Source: Ophiostoma sp. CBS 140.51 (taxonomy: Eukaryota; Ascomycota; Sordariomycetes; Ophiostomatales; Ophiostomataceae). Taken from it: a DNA stretch of 64,000 nt. Numbering within the stretch: the stretch's first letter is position 1; every line of letters begins with the position of its first letter. Positions 22,487 to 34,366 of the stretch are shown one piece after another. The stretch lies in NCBI GenBank assembly GCA_029298735.1, contig JANSLP010000080.1:1-64000 (forward strand), in the 5' to 3' direction. Under the pieces are notes generated by a model. It did no database searches. It was not told the origin of the DNA and saw nothing but the letters and a program-made list of their open reading frames with translations. A program made the translations under genes and the position numbers.

Positions 22487-23246
22487 ATGGCGTCTCTCAA
22501 CGATGAGGACCCGTTCCTCCAGGTTCAGCAGTGCGTCGCCTTCTTTTGTTGCAGAGATTGACTTCCATCACTAACGTTACAGGGACGTCCTCTCCCAGCT
22601 GGCCTCGACACGGCCGCTCTTCGAGTCCTACCTGCGCATCCGCTCCCTGTCGACCGCCGCAAACTCGCCCGAACTAACGGCCGCGCGTGCCGATCTCGAG
22701 AATGCCCTGGCCTCGCTCGCCGAAGATTTGGCCGATTTGGTCGAGAGCGTGCGTGCCGTCGAGGACAACCCGGCGCAGTTTGGTCTGACCAACACGGAAG
22801 TGACGCGCCGACAGCGCGTCGTCCAAGAAGCGAGCTCAGAAGTCGACAGGATGCGGAGAGAACTCAAAGCGGTAGTGTCGGAGGGACTACCCGACCCCAA
22901 CTCGTTTGCCATGGACGGGGAGGACGGCACCGACAACTATGCCGAATTCGAACGCGAACAACAATTACAAATGATGAATGAGCAGGACCAGCACCTGGAC
23001 GGCGTGTTCCAGACGGTGGGCAACCTGCGGCGGCAAGCGGACGACATGGGCCGCGAGCTGGAAGAGCAGCGGGAGATGCTGGAAGTGACCGACAACCTGG
23101 CGGACCGCGTGGGCGGACGACTCGAGACAGGCATGAAGAGCTTACAGACCATTATCCGTCGCAACGAGGACAAGTACAGCACCTGCTGTATTGGTGCCCT
23201 GGTTGTTGTCCTAATTGTTCTGCTTGTGCTGCTTCTGGTGCTCTAG
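22487..23246 (+). CDS. TLG1: Late-Golgi/endosome SNARE of the syntaxin 6 type
   Basis: A 235-residue protein in two exons: 22487-22530 and 22583-23246 (donor GTGCGT, branch CTAAC, acceptor TACAG), joined as DPFLQVQQDVLSQLA. The N-terminus matches the syntaxin 6/Tlg1 three-helix domain. A Q-SNARE coiled coil occupies about 140-205 (DQHLDGVFQTVGNLRRQADD... with NLADRVGGRLE). It ends in a single hydrophobic anchor (about 214-235) preceded by CC, a likely palmitoylation site. The family acts in fusion of endosome-derived vesicles with the trans-Golgi. As a tail-anchored protein it is a plausible client of the GET pathway encoded next door. Confidence 0.92.
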
Positions 23247-23741
23247 TGCTACTTTCCGCTGAGCATTCTTTTGGTTCTCTATTTCTGTCTTATACGTGTC
23301 CTTGTACAGGCGTTTTGTGCGGGTTCATCCGATGGTTTTGTTTTCTATTAATAGCGGCTGTTGTACATAGCTTTTCGGTTTTACTATACCAATCTACTTT
23401 TCCTCATTAGAAGAGGGTCAACGCATCATACATTTGTCACCAGAACATACAATCAGATACAGATATGCCATCAAGAAACACGAATTCACCCAAAAGACGT
23501 TGCCATTTGCTATGGTACAATAGTACAAAAAAGGCCCAATAGAGAAAAGGGAGATATCAAAATAAACGCCCAAGTAATGCAAGCTTTCTCGTCCTATTCA
23601 AAAAGACGAGAGACCAAAAGTGCAGAAGTGTAAAAGAGTAACGGACCGAAGAGGCCAAAGTACACAATAAGAGAAGAGGAAAAGAAAGACAAAAGAAATG
23701 AACATAAGAAACCGTAGATATTCCCTGTTGCCACACACCCT
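23247..23741. other. Convergent 3' region (TLG1 / GLE1)
   Basis: A 495-bp AT-rich stretch between the 3' ends of two convergent genes. Nothing else was seen. Confidence 0.5.
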
Positions 23742-25484
23742 CTATATCCCTTCAAGATCCAGACCCGTCTTCACATTGATTGTCTTCGCCAGCACCTTGA
23801 GGGTCTCGCTCGCCGCCGACGCCTTGGGGAACCGCGCCGGGTAGTCCACCAGGGCACAGCGCAGTGCCGCCACACCTGCATTGCCATAGAAGCCCAGGAA
23901 CTTGGACTCGTTGTCAGCAATCATGGCCTTGAGGACATAGCACTGCGTCTCGGACATTTCTTCCGGCGGCGTGTTGACAATCTGGGCAAGCGCTGTCCAG
24001 TAGACGGTCGGCGGCCATGGGCTATCGCGCTTGGCACGTGAAAAGTCACGCAGCGTAATCGCCGCAAAGCCCGCACCCAGGCCCGTCATGCGGTCAATGT
24101 GGTCTTGCTCGCCAATCCACTGGCCGCCCTCCTTGCGCCACCCGACCTGCGCCCGGCCACGCTGCATCTTGTCGTTGCCGCGGAAGCCGAAAAGCACAGG
24201 GCACACGACCCGATACTTGGCGATCAACATATCAATCATGGGCTTGCCGCGCCACAAGAATTCGGCTTCCGAGTACACCTTGCTGACGGTTTGGCCAATA
24301 GCCTCGGCCGTGCGCGGGTCGGCACCGGACTCCTGGATAAACTGGGAAATGGCGGCTTTGGACAAAATGTTGAGCAGGTACAGATAGAGAGACGGCAGTT
24401 GGGGCTCGTTGTGGACACCGCCCTCGACGGGCTGCGTGCGCGGCTCCAGCACAAACTGGTTCGGATCCATCATCTCGCTCGGCACTTCCTTGAGGCCCGC
24501 CGTCAGGGTCGTGATAATGCGCGCCACGGGTATCTTGTTCTCGCGCAGACCGCCGCTGGTCAACTGGCCAAAGGACTTCCTAATGTCCCGGCGCATGTCG
24601 CCCATGCGGCTCTTGAGGGCCGGGTTGGTCTTGGCCTGCTCCACAACAAACTTGCGGAGCTGTTTGAGGTTCTTGTGGACTTCAATGTAGCGGTCGTGCT
24701 TGGTCGGTGCGGCTGCAGGTGCGGCAGCAGGAGCAGCAGTCTGTATGGGGGCGGCCTTGGCCGGGGCTGTTACTGCTGCTGTGGTGGTTCCGTTGGTAAC
24801 GGGAGATGGTGATGGCGACTGGGTGGCTGGGGGTTTGGGCGATACAACACCAAATGGAGAGGATGCTGCCGTTCCGTTCAACAGAGACCTCTGGCTCTGG
24901 GCAAAGGGGTTTGCCGGAGTTTGTGATGGTGGTTGCTGGGCTACGGAAGGCTGAGGCTGTTCTTGCTTCTTGGCTGGCTCTTGGGCCGTTGCTGGCGGTG
25001 GTAAAGATGGTATTGGCGATGGTGACACCTGTGCTGCTGCTGCTGCCGTTGCTGCCGTTACAGCTGCTGGTGGAGGAGGTGCTGGCGGTGCTGCAATCAC
25101 AGGTTTCGGTATCGGGGCTGCTTTCTGTGCAGCCAGTCGCGCTTCATCCTCCAACTGCTTAATCTTGGCCTGTCGTTCCTTTTCGATCCGTTTGGCCTCT
25201 TCTGCAACGCGTTGCCTCCGCCGCTTCTCCTCCTCTTCAATCTCGCGCTGTGCTTCGGCCAGCTGGTGCAGGTCAAAGACATGCAGTGCCGCCTTGAGGA
25301 CTCGGTCGTGCTCGCGCTGGGCCTCGGCAAAGTTGCGGCGGTGCGCCTCGGGCGAGTTGCGCGACTCGAGGAGGAAGTCGGAGATATCAGGCGGGTCGGA
25401 CATAGGGTACGCGGCGGAGTGGCGCCACGCAGGAGCCGGTGACGCCCTCGCCGTACGCGGCCGCGGTGGTGAGGAGTTGGCCAT
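23742..25484 (-). CDS. GLE1: GLE1-like mRNA export factor
   Basis: A 580-residue single-exon protein started at the ATG at 25484 (MANSSPPRPR); the frame is open for another 51 codons upstream, but that part reads like leader. A charged helix from about 70 to 130 (EIEEEEKRRRQRVAEEAKR) is a coiled coil, followed by an Ala/Pro/Gln-rich linker. The C-terminal domain (about 290-580) matches Gle1: YRVVCPVLFGFRGND, GLGAGFAAITLRDFS, NTPPEEMSETQCYVLKA and FPKASAASETLKVLAKTINV. Gle1 sits at the cytoplasmic face of the nuclear pore and, with inositol hexakisphosphate, activates the DEAD-box helicase Dbp5 to release mRNPs. It is divergent from SSD1, another mRNP factor. Confidence 0.93.
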   Translation of the reverse strand: MANSSPPRPRTARASPAPAWRHSAAYPMSDPPDISDFLLESRNSPEAHRRNFAEAQREHDRVLKAALHVFDLHQLAEAQREIEEEEKRRRQRVAEEAKRIEKERQAKIKQLEDEARLAAQKAAPIPKPVIAAPPAPPPPAAVTAATAAAAAQVSPSPIPSLPPPATAQEPAKKQEQPQPSVAQQPPSQTPANPFAQSQRSLLNGTAASSPFGVVSPKPPATQSPSPSPVTNGTTTAAVTAPAKAAPIQTAAPAAAPAAAPTKHDRYIEVHKNLKQLRKFVVEQAKTNPALKSRMGDMRRDIRKSFGQLTSGGLRENKIPVARIITTLTAGLKEVPSEMMDPNQFVLEPRTQPVEGGVHNEPQLPSLYLYLLNILSKAAISQFIQESGADPRTAEAIGQTVSKVYSEAEFLWRGKPMIDMLIAKYRVVCPVLFGFRGNDKMQRGRAQVGWRKEGGQWIGEQDHIDRMTGLGAGFAAITLRDFSRAKRDSPWPPTVYWTALAQIVNTPPEEMSETQCYVLKAMIADNESKFLGFYGNAGVAALRCALVDYPARFPKASAASETLKVLAKTINVKTGLDLEGI

Positions 25485-27465
25485 TGGGAGGGGAGGGGCC
25501 GAAGGAACGGAAGGAGGGTAGGGGTGAGGTGAAGAAGAGAGAGGGAAGAGAAAGGATAAAGGATAAGGGACAAACTCGCGATACCTCCTTCTATCGCATT
25601 GCTCAACGTTGGACGATAACAATATTATCAGTAACAAAGGGGAGATCGCCAGGAACGAGTGTCAATGGTCGGTGGACGTCGTGCTGTTGGGGCGTTGGGA
25701 AAGGACGTTATATCGCGACGTTGTCTGCCAAAATAAAGGCTTCAATTGTTGGTCGACGTTAAAGTCATAAAGTGAGGTGTCGATTTTTGTTGGTTCGCTG
25801 TCTGCTGCACGCGGCGTCGTTTTTCCCGTCCCGTCTAGCGCGTTGCCATTGAGCGTCCAGTCAGGCCGCTTTAGGCCTCGAGCCTGTATCTGTAGGTACT
25901 TAGGTACGGAGGTACTTCCAGCTCCCATCCCGATAAGATACACCCCAAGTCGCTCCGTACACAAGAGAGGCTACTTCCTGGTTACAGGCCTTGTGATCCC
26001 CGCTACATGCGCTGCCGCCGCTAGGAGCCGCTGGATGTCCCGCTGGATGCCGCTGATTGCCCGCTGAATGTTCCTTGCCTCGCCTGGTACCGGAGAATAA
26101 TAGGATTAGAGAGTGATGGCCCGTCGATTAGGTCGATTCGGTCGATTACTAGGAATTGCCGTTGGTTCCTTCCCAACTGGCTCAACTGACCCAACTGCTG
26201 CAACTGCCTGCTGCAACGGCTCCAACACTCCAACGCTCCTGCCTCAGCTAACCCCGTTCTCAAAGTCTCCTCCTCGTATTAGGGCCAAGCTCAATGGCCA
26301 CTCGGCCTTTCTGCCGGGCGGTCAGGAGGTCGTTGCTATAGGGCCTGAGGGCCAAAGCTGCAAAAAAGCGGGGCAGTTGCAGTTTACGGCATCGACTACG
26401 CTGCCCAGAAGCCAAACCAGGCCAGCCAGGCCCGCAACAAGGAGAACCAGGAGCCCACAGGTGCCTGCACAATGAGGAAAAGCCCCACTCCCGCACCCAC
26501 ACAAGACAACCAACATGCGCTGACCAGGGAGAGCAGGAGGCGACAGGAGGAGGAAGGAGCAGGAGGACAGAGGAGAACAGGAGGTGCCCAAAAGGCCAAA
26601 AGGCCAGAGCTGGGGCAACGACGTCTCCATCACACCTTCCCAGCATCACCATATTTCTCCTCCGCTCCTTCCTTCTCTTCCTCCTTCCTTCTCCTCCTGT
26701 TTTCCCCTTTTCTCTCTCTATTTGTTTACAAACTTCCTTCCTTATCCAGCCCTCCCTTCATTCTCGTTCATTCTCTTTTTCTCTTTCCATCTTTCATTCA
26801 TCCCGTCTCTCCTTCTGCAACCAGTGCAGGGCCTCTCCTTCTCTCTCAGTATCGCTCCCGCTGTTGCTGTGTCTGTGCAAGGCCGCGTGGTCGCTGGGTG
26901 CTGGTCGTGCCTTCCGTACTTTCCCCCCCTTTTTTCCACCCGGCAGCTTCCCATCCACCTACCGCCCGCCAAACCTGCATCGGCAGCCGTTTGCCTCGCA
27001 TCACCATTGTCGTGAATTCTTCCAGCTTCGTTTGACCGCAGAAAACCGTCCACCGCTTCGCCTTTCCCCAGGCCCAGTCGATCGCCTGTCAAGGGTCACA
27101 TTTTTAACCATTTCCAAAAGACACATTGTTTTGCATCATTAGCTATCCAACTATCAACTATCAACTACTCAAATTCCCCACGACAGCTCGCCCCCTTGCA
27201 TCTCGAACCAGGCCTGTCTTTGTCAATCGAACAACCGCATCTCAATCCACATCAATCATTAGCTTCGATCGGTTGATCATTGCATCCCATCCATCTCGAG
27301 TCCACTCGTCCAATCGTCCCATCGTTCTCAACGATCTCATTATCGAAAAGCGACAATCCCTCCTTAACCGAGCATATCGTATCGTCGGCATCGCTCCATC
27401 GCAGCTCTTCTCTCCTTGAGCTTCGTACGGGCTGCGTCCAGAACAACCGTTCATCATCCATCGCC
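25485..27465. other. 2-kb divergent region of GLE1 and SSD1
   Basis: A long intergenic region. A period-8 AGGTAC triplet lies at 25894-25915. A long pyrimidine-rich tract (about 26630-26850) probably belongs to the SSD1 promoter or leader. Open frames here are low in complexity and show no domains. Confidence 0.5.
25894..25915. repeat. AGGTAC repeated three times at an exact 8-bp period
   Basis: AGGTAC starts at 25894, 25902 and 25910 with two-base spacers (TT, GG). The regular spacing is visible directly. Function unknown. Confidence 0.6.
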
Positions 27466-30400
27466 ATGGATAACCAACAAAACCCGCCCACCGGGGGCGT
27501 CCCCGGGCCGACTGGCCGTCGTCTTCATATTGCCCACCGGCGGAGCCCGTCAGAGATGACGCCGCTGGTCAGCATGTACACCAATGCAAACAGTACGTTT
27601 CTATCTTCATTCCCATTGTCATCTCCATCTCTCGCATCTCTTCTTTCTTCTCATTGCCTCTCCTCGTCTTCGTGTCACCTTGCCTCCTGGTTGTCCGTAT
27701 CGCCGAGCTTTGTGTGTCCCAGTGGCCCCAGCTGCCTTGAACGCTTTGACACCTGTCTCATCTCTACTCCATCTGTCTCCATCTGTCTCCAGTTATCCCC
27801 CCCTCTGTTTCCCCCTTTGGAGCCTCTCCTACCTCCCCTACCTTCCCCAAAATAGCTCATGGAGCAACACATGCAACACAGCACCCCTGTCGAAGCTTTC
27901 TAGAAACTAACAGCTCTTCCTCTCCCTTTTTCTGCAGTGACCCCCGCTATGCTCCAACAGCAGATCGAGGCTCTGCAGCAGCAGCAGCAGCAGCTTCAAC
28001 ACTTTGCCAGCCTCAACGGCGGCATGCTTCCCAACCAAGGCCTCGCTGCTGGCGGTGCTTTCCCCATGCAGCCCGTCAACATGTCGCCGCAGGCCGGCTT
28101 CCAATTCCCGGCTCAGCAGCAGCAGCAGCAGCAGCAGCCCCAACAAAACATCAACACGGGCATCCTGCCCCAGCAGCAGACCCACTCACATCGCCGTAAT
28201 CAGTCAGCTCTCCCGGGCATGGGTATGGGTCCGCCGCCCGCCCCGTCGTCTGGCGCCTCAGGCTCCGCCTTTGGCAACTTTGAAAGCCCGGCCCACGCCC
28301 GAGAGGGTGGCGGCCCGAGCTCTCGTGGCGGCCGTGGTGGCGGTGGCCCTGGTGGTGGACACCAGCGTCGCCATTCGCTTGTTGTTGCCGATGCCCGTAA
28401 GGCGGCCGAGATTGCCCAGCAGAAGCGTACCACTTCGGCCTTCCAGTTCCCGGCTCCGTCGTCGTCCTCTCCCAACGATAACAAAACTGAGGGCAGCAGC
28501 GATGTTGTTGTGGACGGCCAGAGCGGCCAGAGCAGCAACCCGACGCCTCCCCCTGCTCCCCCTGCCGCAGGTCGCGGCCGTGGTGGCCATGGTCGCAGCC
28601 AGAGCATGGCTGTTGGTCGTGGCGGCGGCGGCCTCGGCCGTGGTGGCATGGGCAACTACCAGGCTGACTCGCTCAGCGGTACGCACGATTTCCAGCGCCG
28701 CGGCGGTGGCAGCCATGCGCGCACCAACTCGCGCAACTTTGACAGCAACTGGCGCAACCAGGCCTCTGCCGACGGTAACAACAACGGCAACAACAACGGC
28801 GGCCAGGGCCAACAGCAGCAGCAGCAGCAGCAGCAACCCCTGCAGCCTCAACAGCCGCAGCAGGGCTTCCAACCTGGTCACCGCTCACGTGCTTCCGTCG
28901 GCGGCGGCCAATCCATCAGCTCAATAAACGCCTTCCCCCAGCTGATGCAGCTACCCAACGGCCAGATGATGATTCCCGGCGTCTTTCCTGGCCAGCAGCA
29001 GATCAACCCGCTCAACCAGCTCCAGTTGAGCCAGCTCCAGGCCATGCAGCAGCTCAACGCCCAGCAGTTCCTGGGCCTGCAAAACAGCCAACACGCTGCC
29101 CAGGGCGGCCAGAACCAGCAGAACCCGAACCAGCAGCAGCAGCGCAAGACTCTGTTCACGCCCTACATGCCCCAGGCCAGCCTGCCTCCTCTCCTGAGCG
29201 ACGGCTCGCTGGTGCAGGGTATCCTCCGTGTCAACAAGAAGAACCGCAGCGACGCCTATGTTACCACCATTGACGGCGAGCTGGAGGCGGACATTTTCAT
29301 TTGCGGCAGCAAGGACCGCAACCGTGCTCTGGAGGGCGATCTGGTCGCCGTCGAGCTGCTCGACGTCGATGAGGTCTGGAGCCAGAAGAAGGACAAGGAG
29401 GACAAAAAAAAGCGCAAGGATATTACGGATACCCGCTCTGGCTCGACCAATGGCAACGGCGACGGCAACAATGGCTCGGGCATCAACAACGGCGGCGGCA
29501 GCCTCAACAATGGCAGCGGCGAGGGCGGCATCCGCCGTCGTGGAAGTCTCCGTCAGCGTCCGACCCAAAAGAAGAATGACGATGTCGAGGTCGAAGGCCA
29601 AAGCCTTTTGCTGGTCGAGGAGGAGGAGATCAATGACGAGCAGAAGCCCCTGTTTGCTGGTCACATTGTCGCCGTCGTCGAGCGCATCGCCGGCCAGATG
29701 TTCTCCGGTACTCTGGGCCTGCTCCGTCCCAGCAGCCAGGCCACCAAGGACAAGCAGGATGCCGAGCGCAACAACAACCCGCGTCATGGTGACAACCGCA
29801 ACCAGGACAAGCCCAAGATTGTGTGGTTCAAGCCGACCGACAAGCGTGTGCCCCTGATTGCCATCCCCACAGAGCAGGCGCCGCGCGACTTTGTCGAGAA
29901 GCACCAGGACTACGCCGACCGCATCTTTGTGGCCTGCATCAAGCGCTGGCCCATTACCTCGCTGCACCCCTTTGGTACGCTGGTTGAGCTGCTCGGCCAC
30001 ATGGGTGAGGTCAAGACGGAGACCGATGCGCTGCTACGTGACAACAACTTTGCGTCGGACGAGTTCTCGGATGCTGTCCTACGCAGCATCACCACCGACT
30101 GGGGCACGTCGGGCCCTGCCAAGGAGGACGCCGCGGACCTTGAGGGTCGCCGCGACTTCCGCAACGAGAAAACGTTCACAATGGACCTCGACGGCAGCCC
30201 CAACTTGGGCAATGCCGTGCACGTGAAGACGGGCACCGACGGCAAGATTGAGATTGGTGTGCACATCCCGCACGTCGCCCACTTTGTCAAGTCAGGCTCG
30301 CTGGTGGAGCGCGAGGCCAAGAAGCGCGGCACCAGCGTTCACCTGCTGAACCGCACCTGTGCCCTGCTGCCGCCGCGTCTGTCGACGGACCTGTGCTCAC

Positions 30401-32076
30401 TCCTACCCGAGGAGGACCGCCTGACGCTCAGTGTGGTCTTCCAGGTCGACGCCCACACAGCCGTTGTCGCTGACGAGGACATTTGGGTCGGCAAGAGTAT
30501 CATCAAGAGCAACGGCAAGCTGTCTCTGTCGAGCATGAACGAGGCCCTGACCAAGGGCGACTCCTTTGAAAGCGCCGCGGCATCGGCCAAGGACATTCAG
30601 ATCCTGCGCCTGGTCACCGACAAGTTCCGCGAGGCACGTCTTGGCTCGACGGACGAGCCCATGGCGCCGCTGCGCCTGATCCAGCAGCTCGACGACGAGA
30701 ACATCCCTATTGAGCACAACATCTTTGACACGACGCCCGCGGTGGAGCTGGTCGAGGAGCTGATGCACAAGGTCAATGCGCACATTGCCAAGCTGCTAGT
30801 CGAGGGTCTGCCCAAGCAGGCGATCCTACGCCGCCACGCCACGCCGAACCCGCGCCGCCTGCAGACGATTGTGGAGCGCCTGACAGCTCTGGGCTACGAC
30901 ATCGACACGACGACGAGCGGCACGCTCCAGAACAGCCTGTTCAAGGTCGAGGACTCTGACATCCGCAAGGGCATGGAGACGTCGCTGGTCAAGTCGATGC
31001 AGCGTGCCAAGTACTTTATCAGCGGCGACAAGAGCCAGCAACTCTGGGCGCACTACGGCCTCAACCTGCCAGTATACACGCACTTTACGGCGCCGACGCG
31101 CCGCGTGGTCGACATTATGGTGCAGCGCCAGCTGCAGCTGGTGCTGGCCAAGGAGACCGAGGGCTACGAGGATGATAGTTTGGCCAAGACGGTCGACATG
31201 TGTAACGTCAAGAAGGACTCGGCCCAGAACGCCCAGGAGCAGAGCGTGCACATTGACTCGTGCCGCATCATGGACAAGAAGCGTCTCGAGACGCACGGCG
31301 ATTTGATCTCGGAGGGTATCGTGCTCTGCGTCTACGAGTCGGCCTTTGACGTGCTGATTCCCGAGTGGGGTTTTGAGAAGCGCGTGCACTGCGACCAGCT
31401 GCCCCTCAAGAAGGCCGAGTTCCGCAAGGACAAGCGTGTCCTGGAGCTGTACTGGGAGAAGGGTGTCACCAGCTCGTCGTACGTCCCCGAGGACGAGCGC
31501 GTCAAGTCTGGTCCCTCGACGCGCATGCGCAATGCCGCCACCGCGCAGCAGCAGCACGAGGAAGCCGAGCGCCAGCGCCGCGAGCGCGAGGAGGCGGCCC
31601 GCCGACAGGTTGACACGGGCACGATCTCGACCGACGACACGGACGCCCTCTTTGACGACGACGAGGACAACGACGGCGGCTCGGATATCACCGAGGCCAT
31701 GGCCGGCGCGTCGCTTGCCGAGCGCCCCACCCAGAGCGTGCCCGGCTCGCCCTCGCGTCTCGATGTTGCGGGAGGTGCTGGCGAGTCTTCGATTCAGCGC
31801 GCCCGCTCCGACTCGCGCGTGCCTGCGTCGGACCAGTCGCCCGAGTCTCGTTTGACGGACAAGGAGAAGTACCTCAAGCTGTTCAAGCTGCGCGAGGAGG
31901 GTGGCGAGTACATTCAGGATGTGACGGAGATGACGCGTGTGCCCATCATCCTCAAGACGGACCTCAGCAAGAGCCCACCGTAGGTCACCCCTTTCCATGA
32001 AACACTATTTCTAAAGTACACATACTAACTGTCTAGGTGCCTGACCATCCGCTCCGTCAACCCGTATGCCCTGTAG
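27466..32076 (+). CDS. SSD1: SSD1-like mRNA-binding protein, RNB-type pseudonuclease
   Basis: I assemble 1402 residues from exons 27466-27592, 27938-31979 and 32037-32076. The last joint yields SKSPPCLTIRSVNPYAL, a typical Ssd1 C-terminus. The N-terminal third is Gln/Asn/Gly-rich with RG patches and several polyQ runs, probably disordered. Cold-shock-like segments follow (QGILRVNKKNRSDAYV). The RNB-like domain (GKIEIGVHIPHVAHFV, LLPPRLSTDLCSLLPEEDRL, VYTHFTAPTRRVVDIMVQRQ) lacks the DIDDA aspartates of active RNase II/Dis3; the position reads TMDLDGSPNLGNA. Yeast Ssd1 is likewise a non-catalytic RNA-binding repressor of cell-wall mRNAs, phosphorylated by Cbk1. The first intron is 345 bp. The frame continues open after the TAG stop (see the separate entry). 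Confidence 0.93.
27974..27995 (+). repeat. CAG run in SSD1 exon 2 (polyQ)
   Basis: A CAG-rich run codes for glutamines near the start of exon 2. Similar runs lie near 28117-28140 and 28811-28840. Confidence 0.8.
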
Positions 32077-32412
32077 GGAGTGTCTTCCCCGGAAGTATCG
32101 CAGGAAGAAGCTCAGGAAGTAGCTCAAGAAGAAGCATCTCAAAAAGAAGTAGCACAACCGACAACGATTGAGGAGCTGAAAGCATATCTCCACGCGAATC
32201 CAAAGGAACTGGGCGCTATTCATCTAGCTCGTATTGTCCAACAGGCTGCCAAACGGCAACGAGTTCAGGAAGAAGCTCAGGAAGAAGCTCAGGAAGAAGC
32301 TTTTCAAGTTGAGGAGCTGAGACGTTATCTCCATGCGAATCTAATTGACCAGGGCGTTATTCATCGATTTCGTCTTGCCGAACGGGGTGCTAAACGGCAA
32401 CGCATATGGTGA
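32077..32412 (+). other. In-frame open extension after the SSD1 stop, with a duplicated module
   Basis: Directly after the SSD1 TAG (32074-32076) the same frame stays open for 111 codons, to TGA at 32410. It contains two related modules: unit 1 from 32101 and unit 2 from 32266. Each has a Gln/Glu/Ala-rich lead (QEEAQE), then EELKAYLHAN or EELRRYLHAN, then a helix ending AAKRQR or GAKRQR. There is no in-frame ATG, so it cannot start on its own. Third positions are AT-richer than in SSD1. Possibilities are stop-codon readthrough, a decayed gene fragment, or an alternative exon. Protein-level similarity of the two units suggests that the sequence has been coding at some time. Confidence 0.45.
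32101..32409 (+). repeat. Imperfect tandem duplication of about 150 bp
   Basis: Unit 1 (32101-32265) and unit 2 (32266-32409) share GAAGAAGCTCAGGAAG-type leads, the string GAGGAGCTGA, TATCTCCA(C/T)GCGAAT, and end with AAACGGCAACG. Unit 2 is shorter because unit 1 has extra codons in its lead. Confidence 0.75.
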
Positions 32413-33891
32413 AGAGGTGAAGAGAGGCTGGGCAGTTGATTGGTCGTCTGGTCGATATTTTGGTCGATATATATTATTTTGGGTATAGTTGTTGGCCCGC
32501 ATGGTGGTGGTGTGGTGTGGTGTGTCATTGTCTTTTTCTGGTTACTCGCACAAAAAAAATGTTTAGTCGTTATTGTTTATTCTTGTTTTGTTGTTGTTTT
32601 CCTGTTTTGTTCGTTCTGTTTTTTGTCTTGCAGTACCCTTTTGATTTCAACTTTTTGTTTATTGTTTATCACCCAACCCTACAACCCCCTTATTGCTACG
32701 TATTGGAACACTACTACTACTCAAAAATTACATACCCTTTACCCCTTGGTTATGACTTGGATACTATCAACACAAACATTCAGGTATATACAGGAAGTTG
32801 TTTGAAGAAAATATCAAGTAAACGAATAAAAACTTTTGACAATTTCAGCGATACACGAAGAGCATGAACGAAGCTGTTGTTGCTGCTTGTTGAGCCAATA
32901 AGAGCTGCATGTATATTCTGCTGCATTTCTTGGACATTGTTGTGCTTTTTATGGTCCGTACATCGTGAAGTGCTCATGTCTAGTTTCGAATTGTTTTCCA
33001 ATTATTGTCAAATTCTCCTCCTCGGCATTTTGCACTCGTCACCGTTTTATTCATTTTAGCCTAAGTGTCAAGTGCTGTGTCAAACCTTTCGGAGATCAAC
33101 GTCGATGCGACAGATGATCGACAGAAAGTGGGAAGAGTCCACCATCAGACTAGAGCCTCAACATCGAATGCATTAATATCTCGGATCACGGCAAGGAGGT
33201 GCATACAGAACACTTTTCAAAGCTGTTCTCTTTTTGTCCCCTTCCTTCTGCGACCACCATCTGCGCCGCACAACATAAAGTATCATTGTACACGATGAAG
33301 CAAGTCGGGAAATGTGGACGGTAGAGGAAAGGATGGCAAACAAACCAGTTCAAGACTTATTAAAAACAATTATAACAGTGAAATTGTTAATCTACATGGC
33401 AAATTATTCGAGTTAGAAAATATTTTACATTTATTTCCATCTATTTTGAACAGGACTTATTTTAATACATTTTTTCTCCCTTTTCTTCTTTCCTTCCTCT
33501 TCTTTTCCACATTTTATTTGTCTTTAGTTCCGACCTTTCACAATGTAAAAAGGATCATAAACACCGTGCTCGTACCTATATTATAAACTCACAGACAATC
33601 TTGCCCAATAATTATTTGTATTCAGAGGGACTACGATTCATAAAATGAACAAGAAATGATTATTTGAATATAACGTACTTGCAGTACTATTCGTTCCGGA
33701 ACATCCATCCCTTTCTGCCGCTCCTGACCGCCCAGGACTCGTCTACACAGCACAGCCTTGTAGGCCTGGATCTTTTAACATCGTGATATCAACTTTCTTG
33801 CCGTTTACATATTACATATTCCCATTGATTTCTTTTATGAGCTGTCAATGTTCCTGTCTGGGAATACTCGATAGCTCGAATACACGATCGA
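32413..33891. other. AT-rich intergenic region
   Basis: About 1.5 kb, clearly richer in A and T than the rest of the window, especially 32560-33000 and 33310-33700. No gene, TE protein fragment or terminal inverted repeat was seen. It precedes the C2H2 regulator. Confidence 0.5.
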
Positions 33892-34310
33892 ATGGCCGGA
33901 CTACGGGTGCTGTTGTGCACGTACTGCTCGCAAACGTTCTCCAAGCAGGAGCATCTGGCTCGACACGTCAGGTCACACACGCACGAGAAACCCTTTGCCT
34001 GCCGCATATGCGGCAAGGCCTTTGGTCGAAAGTTAGTCAGTGCAGATGTAGTCATACAGGATTGAATAGAACTAATGTGACAGTGACACCCTCCTTCGGC
34101 ATGCGCGGGGGCATCGGTCGACGACGACGACGACGACGACAAGCGACCAACGGCCGCAGGAGAAGAGCATAGATGCTATGGACCAAGATACTGATGCCAG
34201 TTCAAACTTGAATTTGCTGAACAACTCAGCCGGCAAATCTGCATCACGGGATCCTCAAGTTGGGCTGCCTTTGATGGCCACCGGGGCTGATATAAACATC
34301 CCACAGACAG

Positions 34311-34366
<56 letters not shown>

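Noticed and set aside
30826..31998. A 390-residue open frame on the minus strand within SSD1
   Set aside because: Leu/Ala/Arg-rich shadow of the SSD1 RNB region; no conserved motif.
32066..32119. Short frame starting at the ATG within the SSD1 last exon
   Set aside because: It encodes fewer than 20 residues in another frame and stops before the repeat modules, so it cannot express them.
32413..33891. Transposon remnant
   Set aside because: No terminal repeats, target-site duplication, transposase or reverse transcriptase fragments could be seen by eye; only composition differs.
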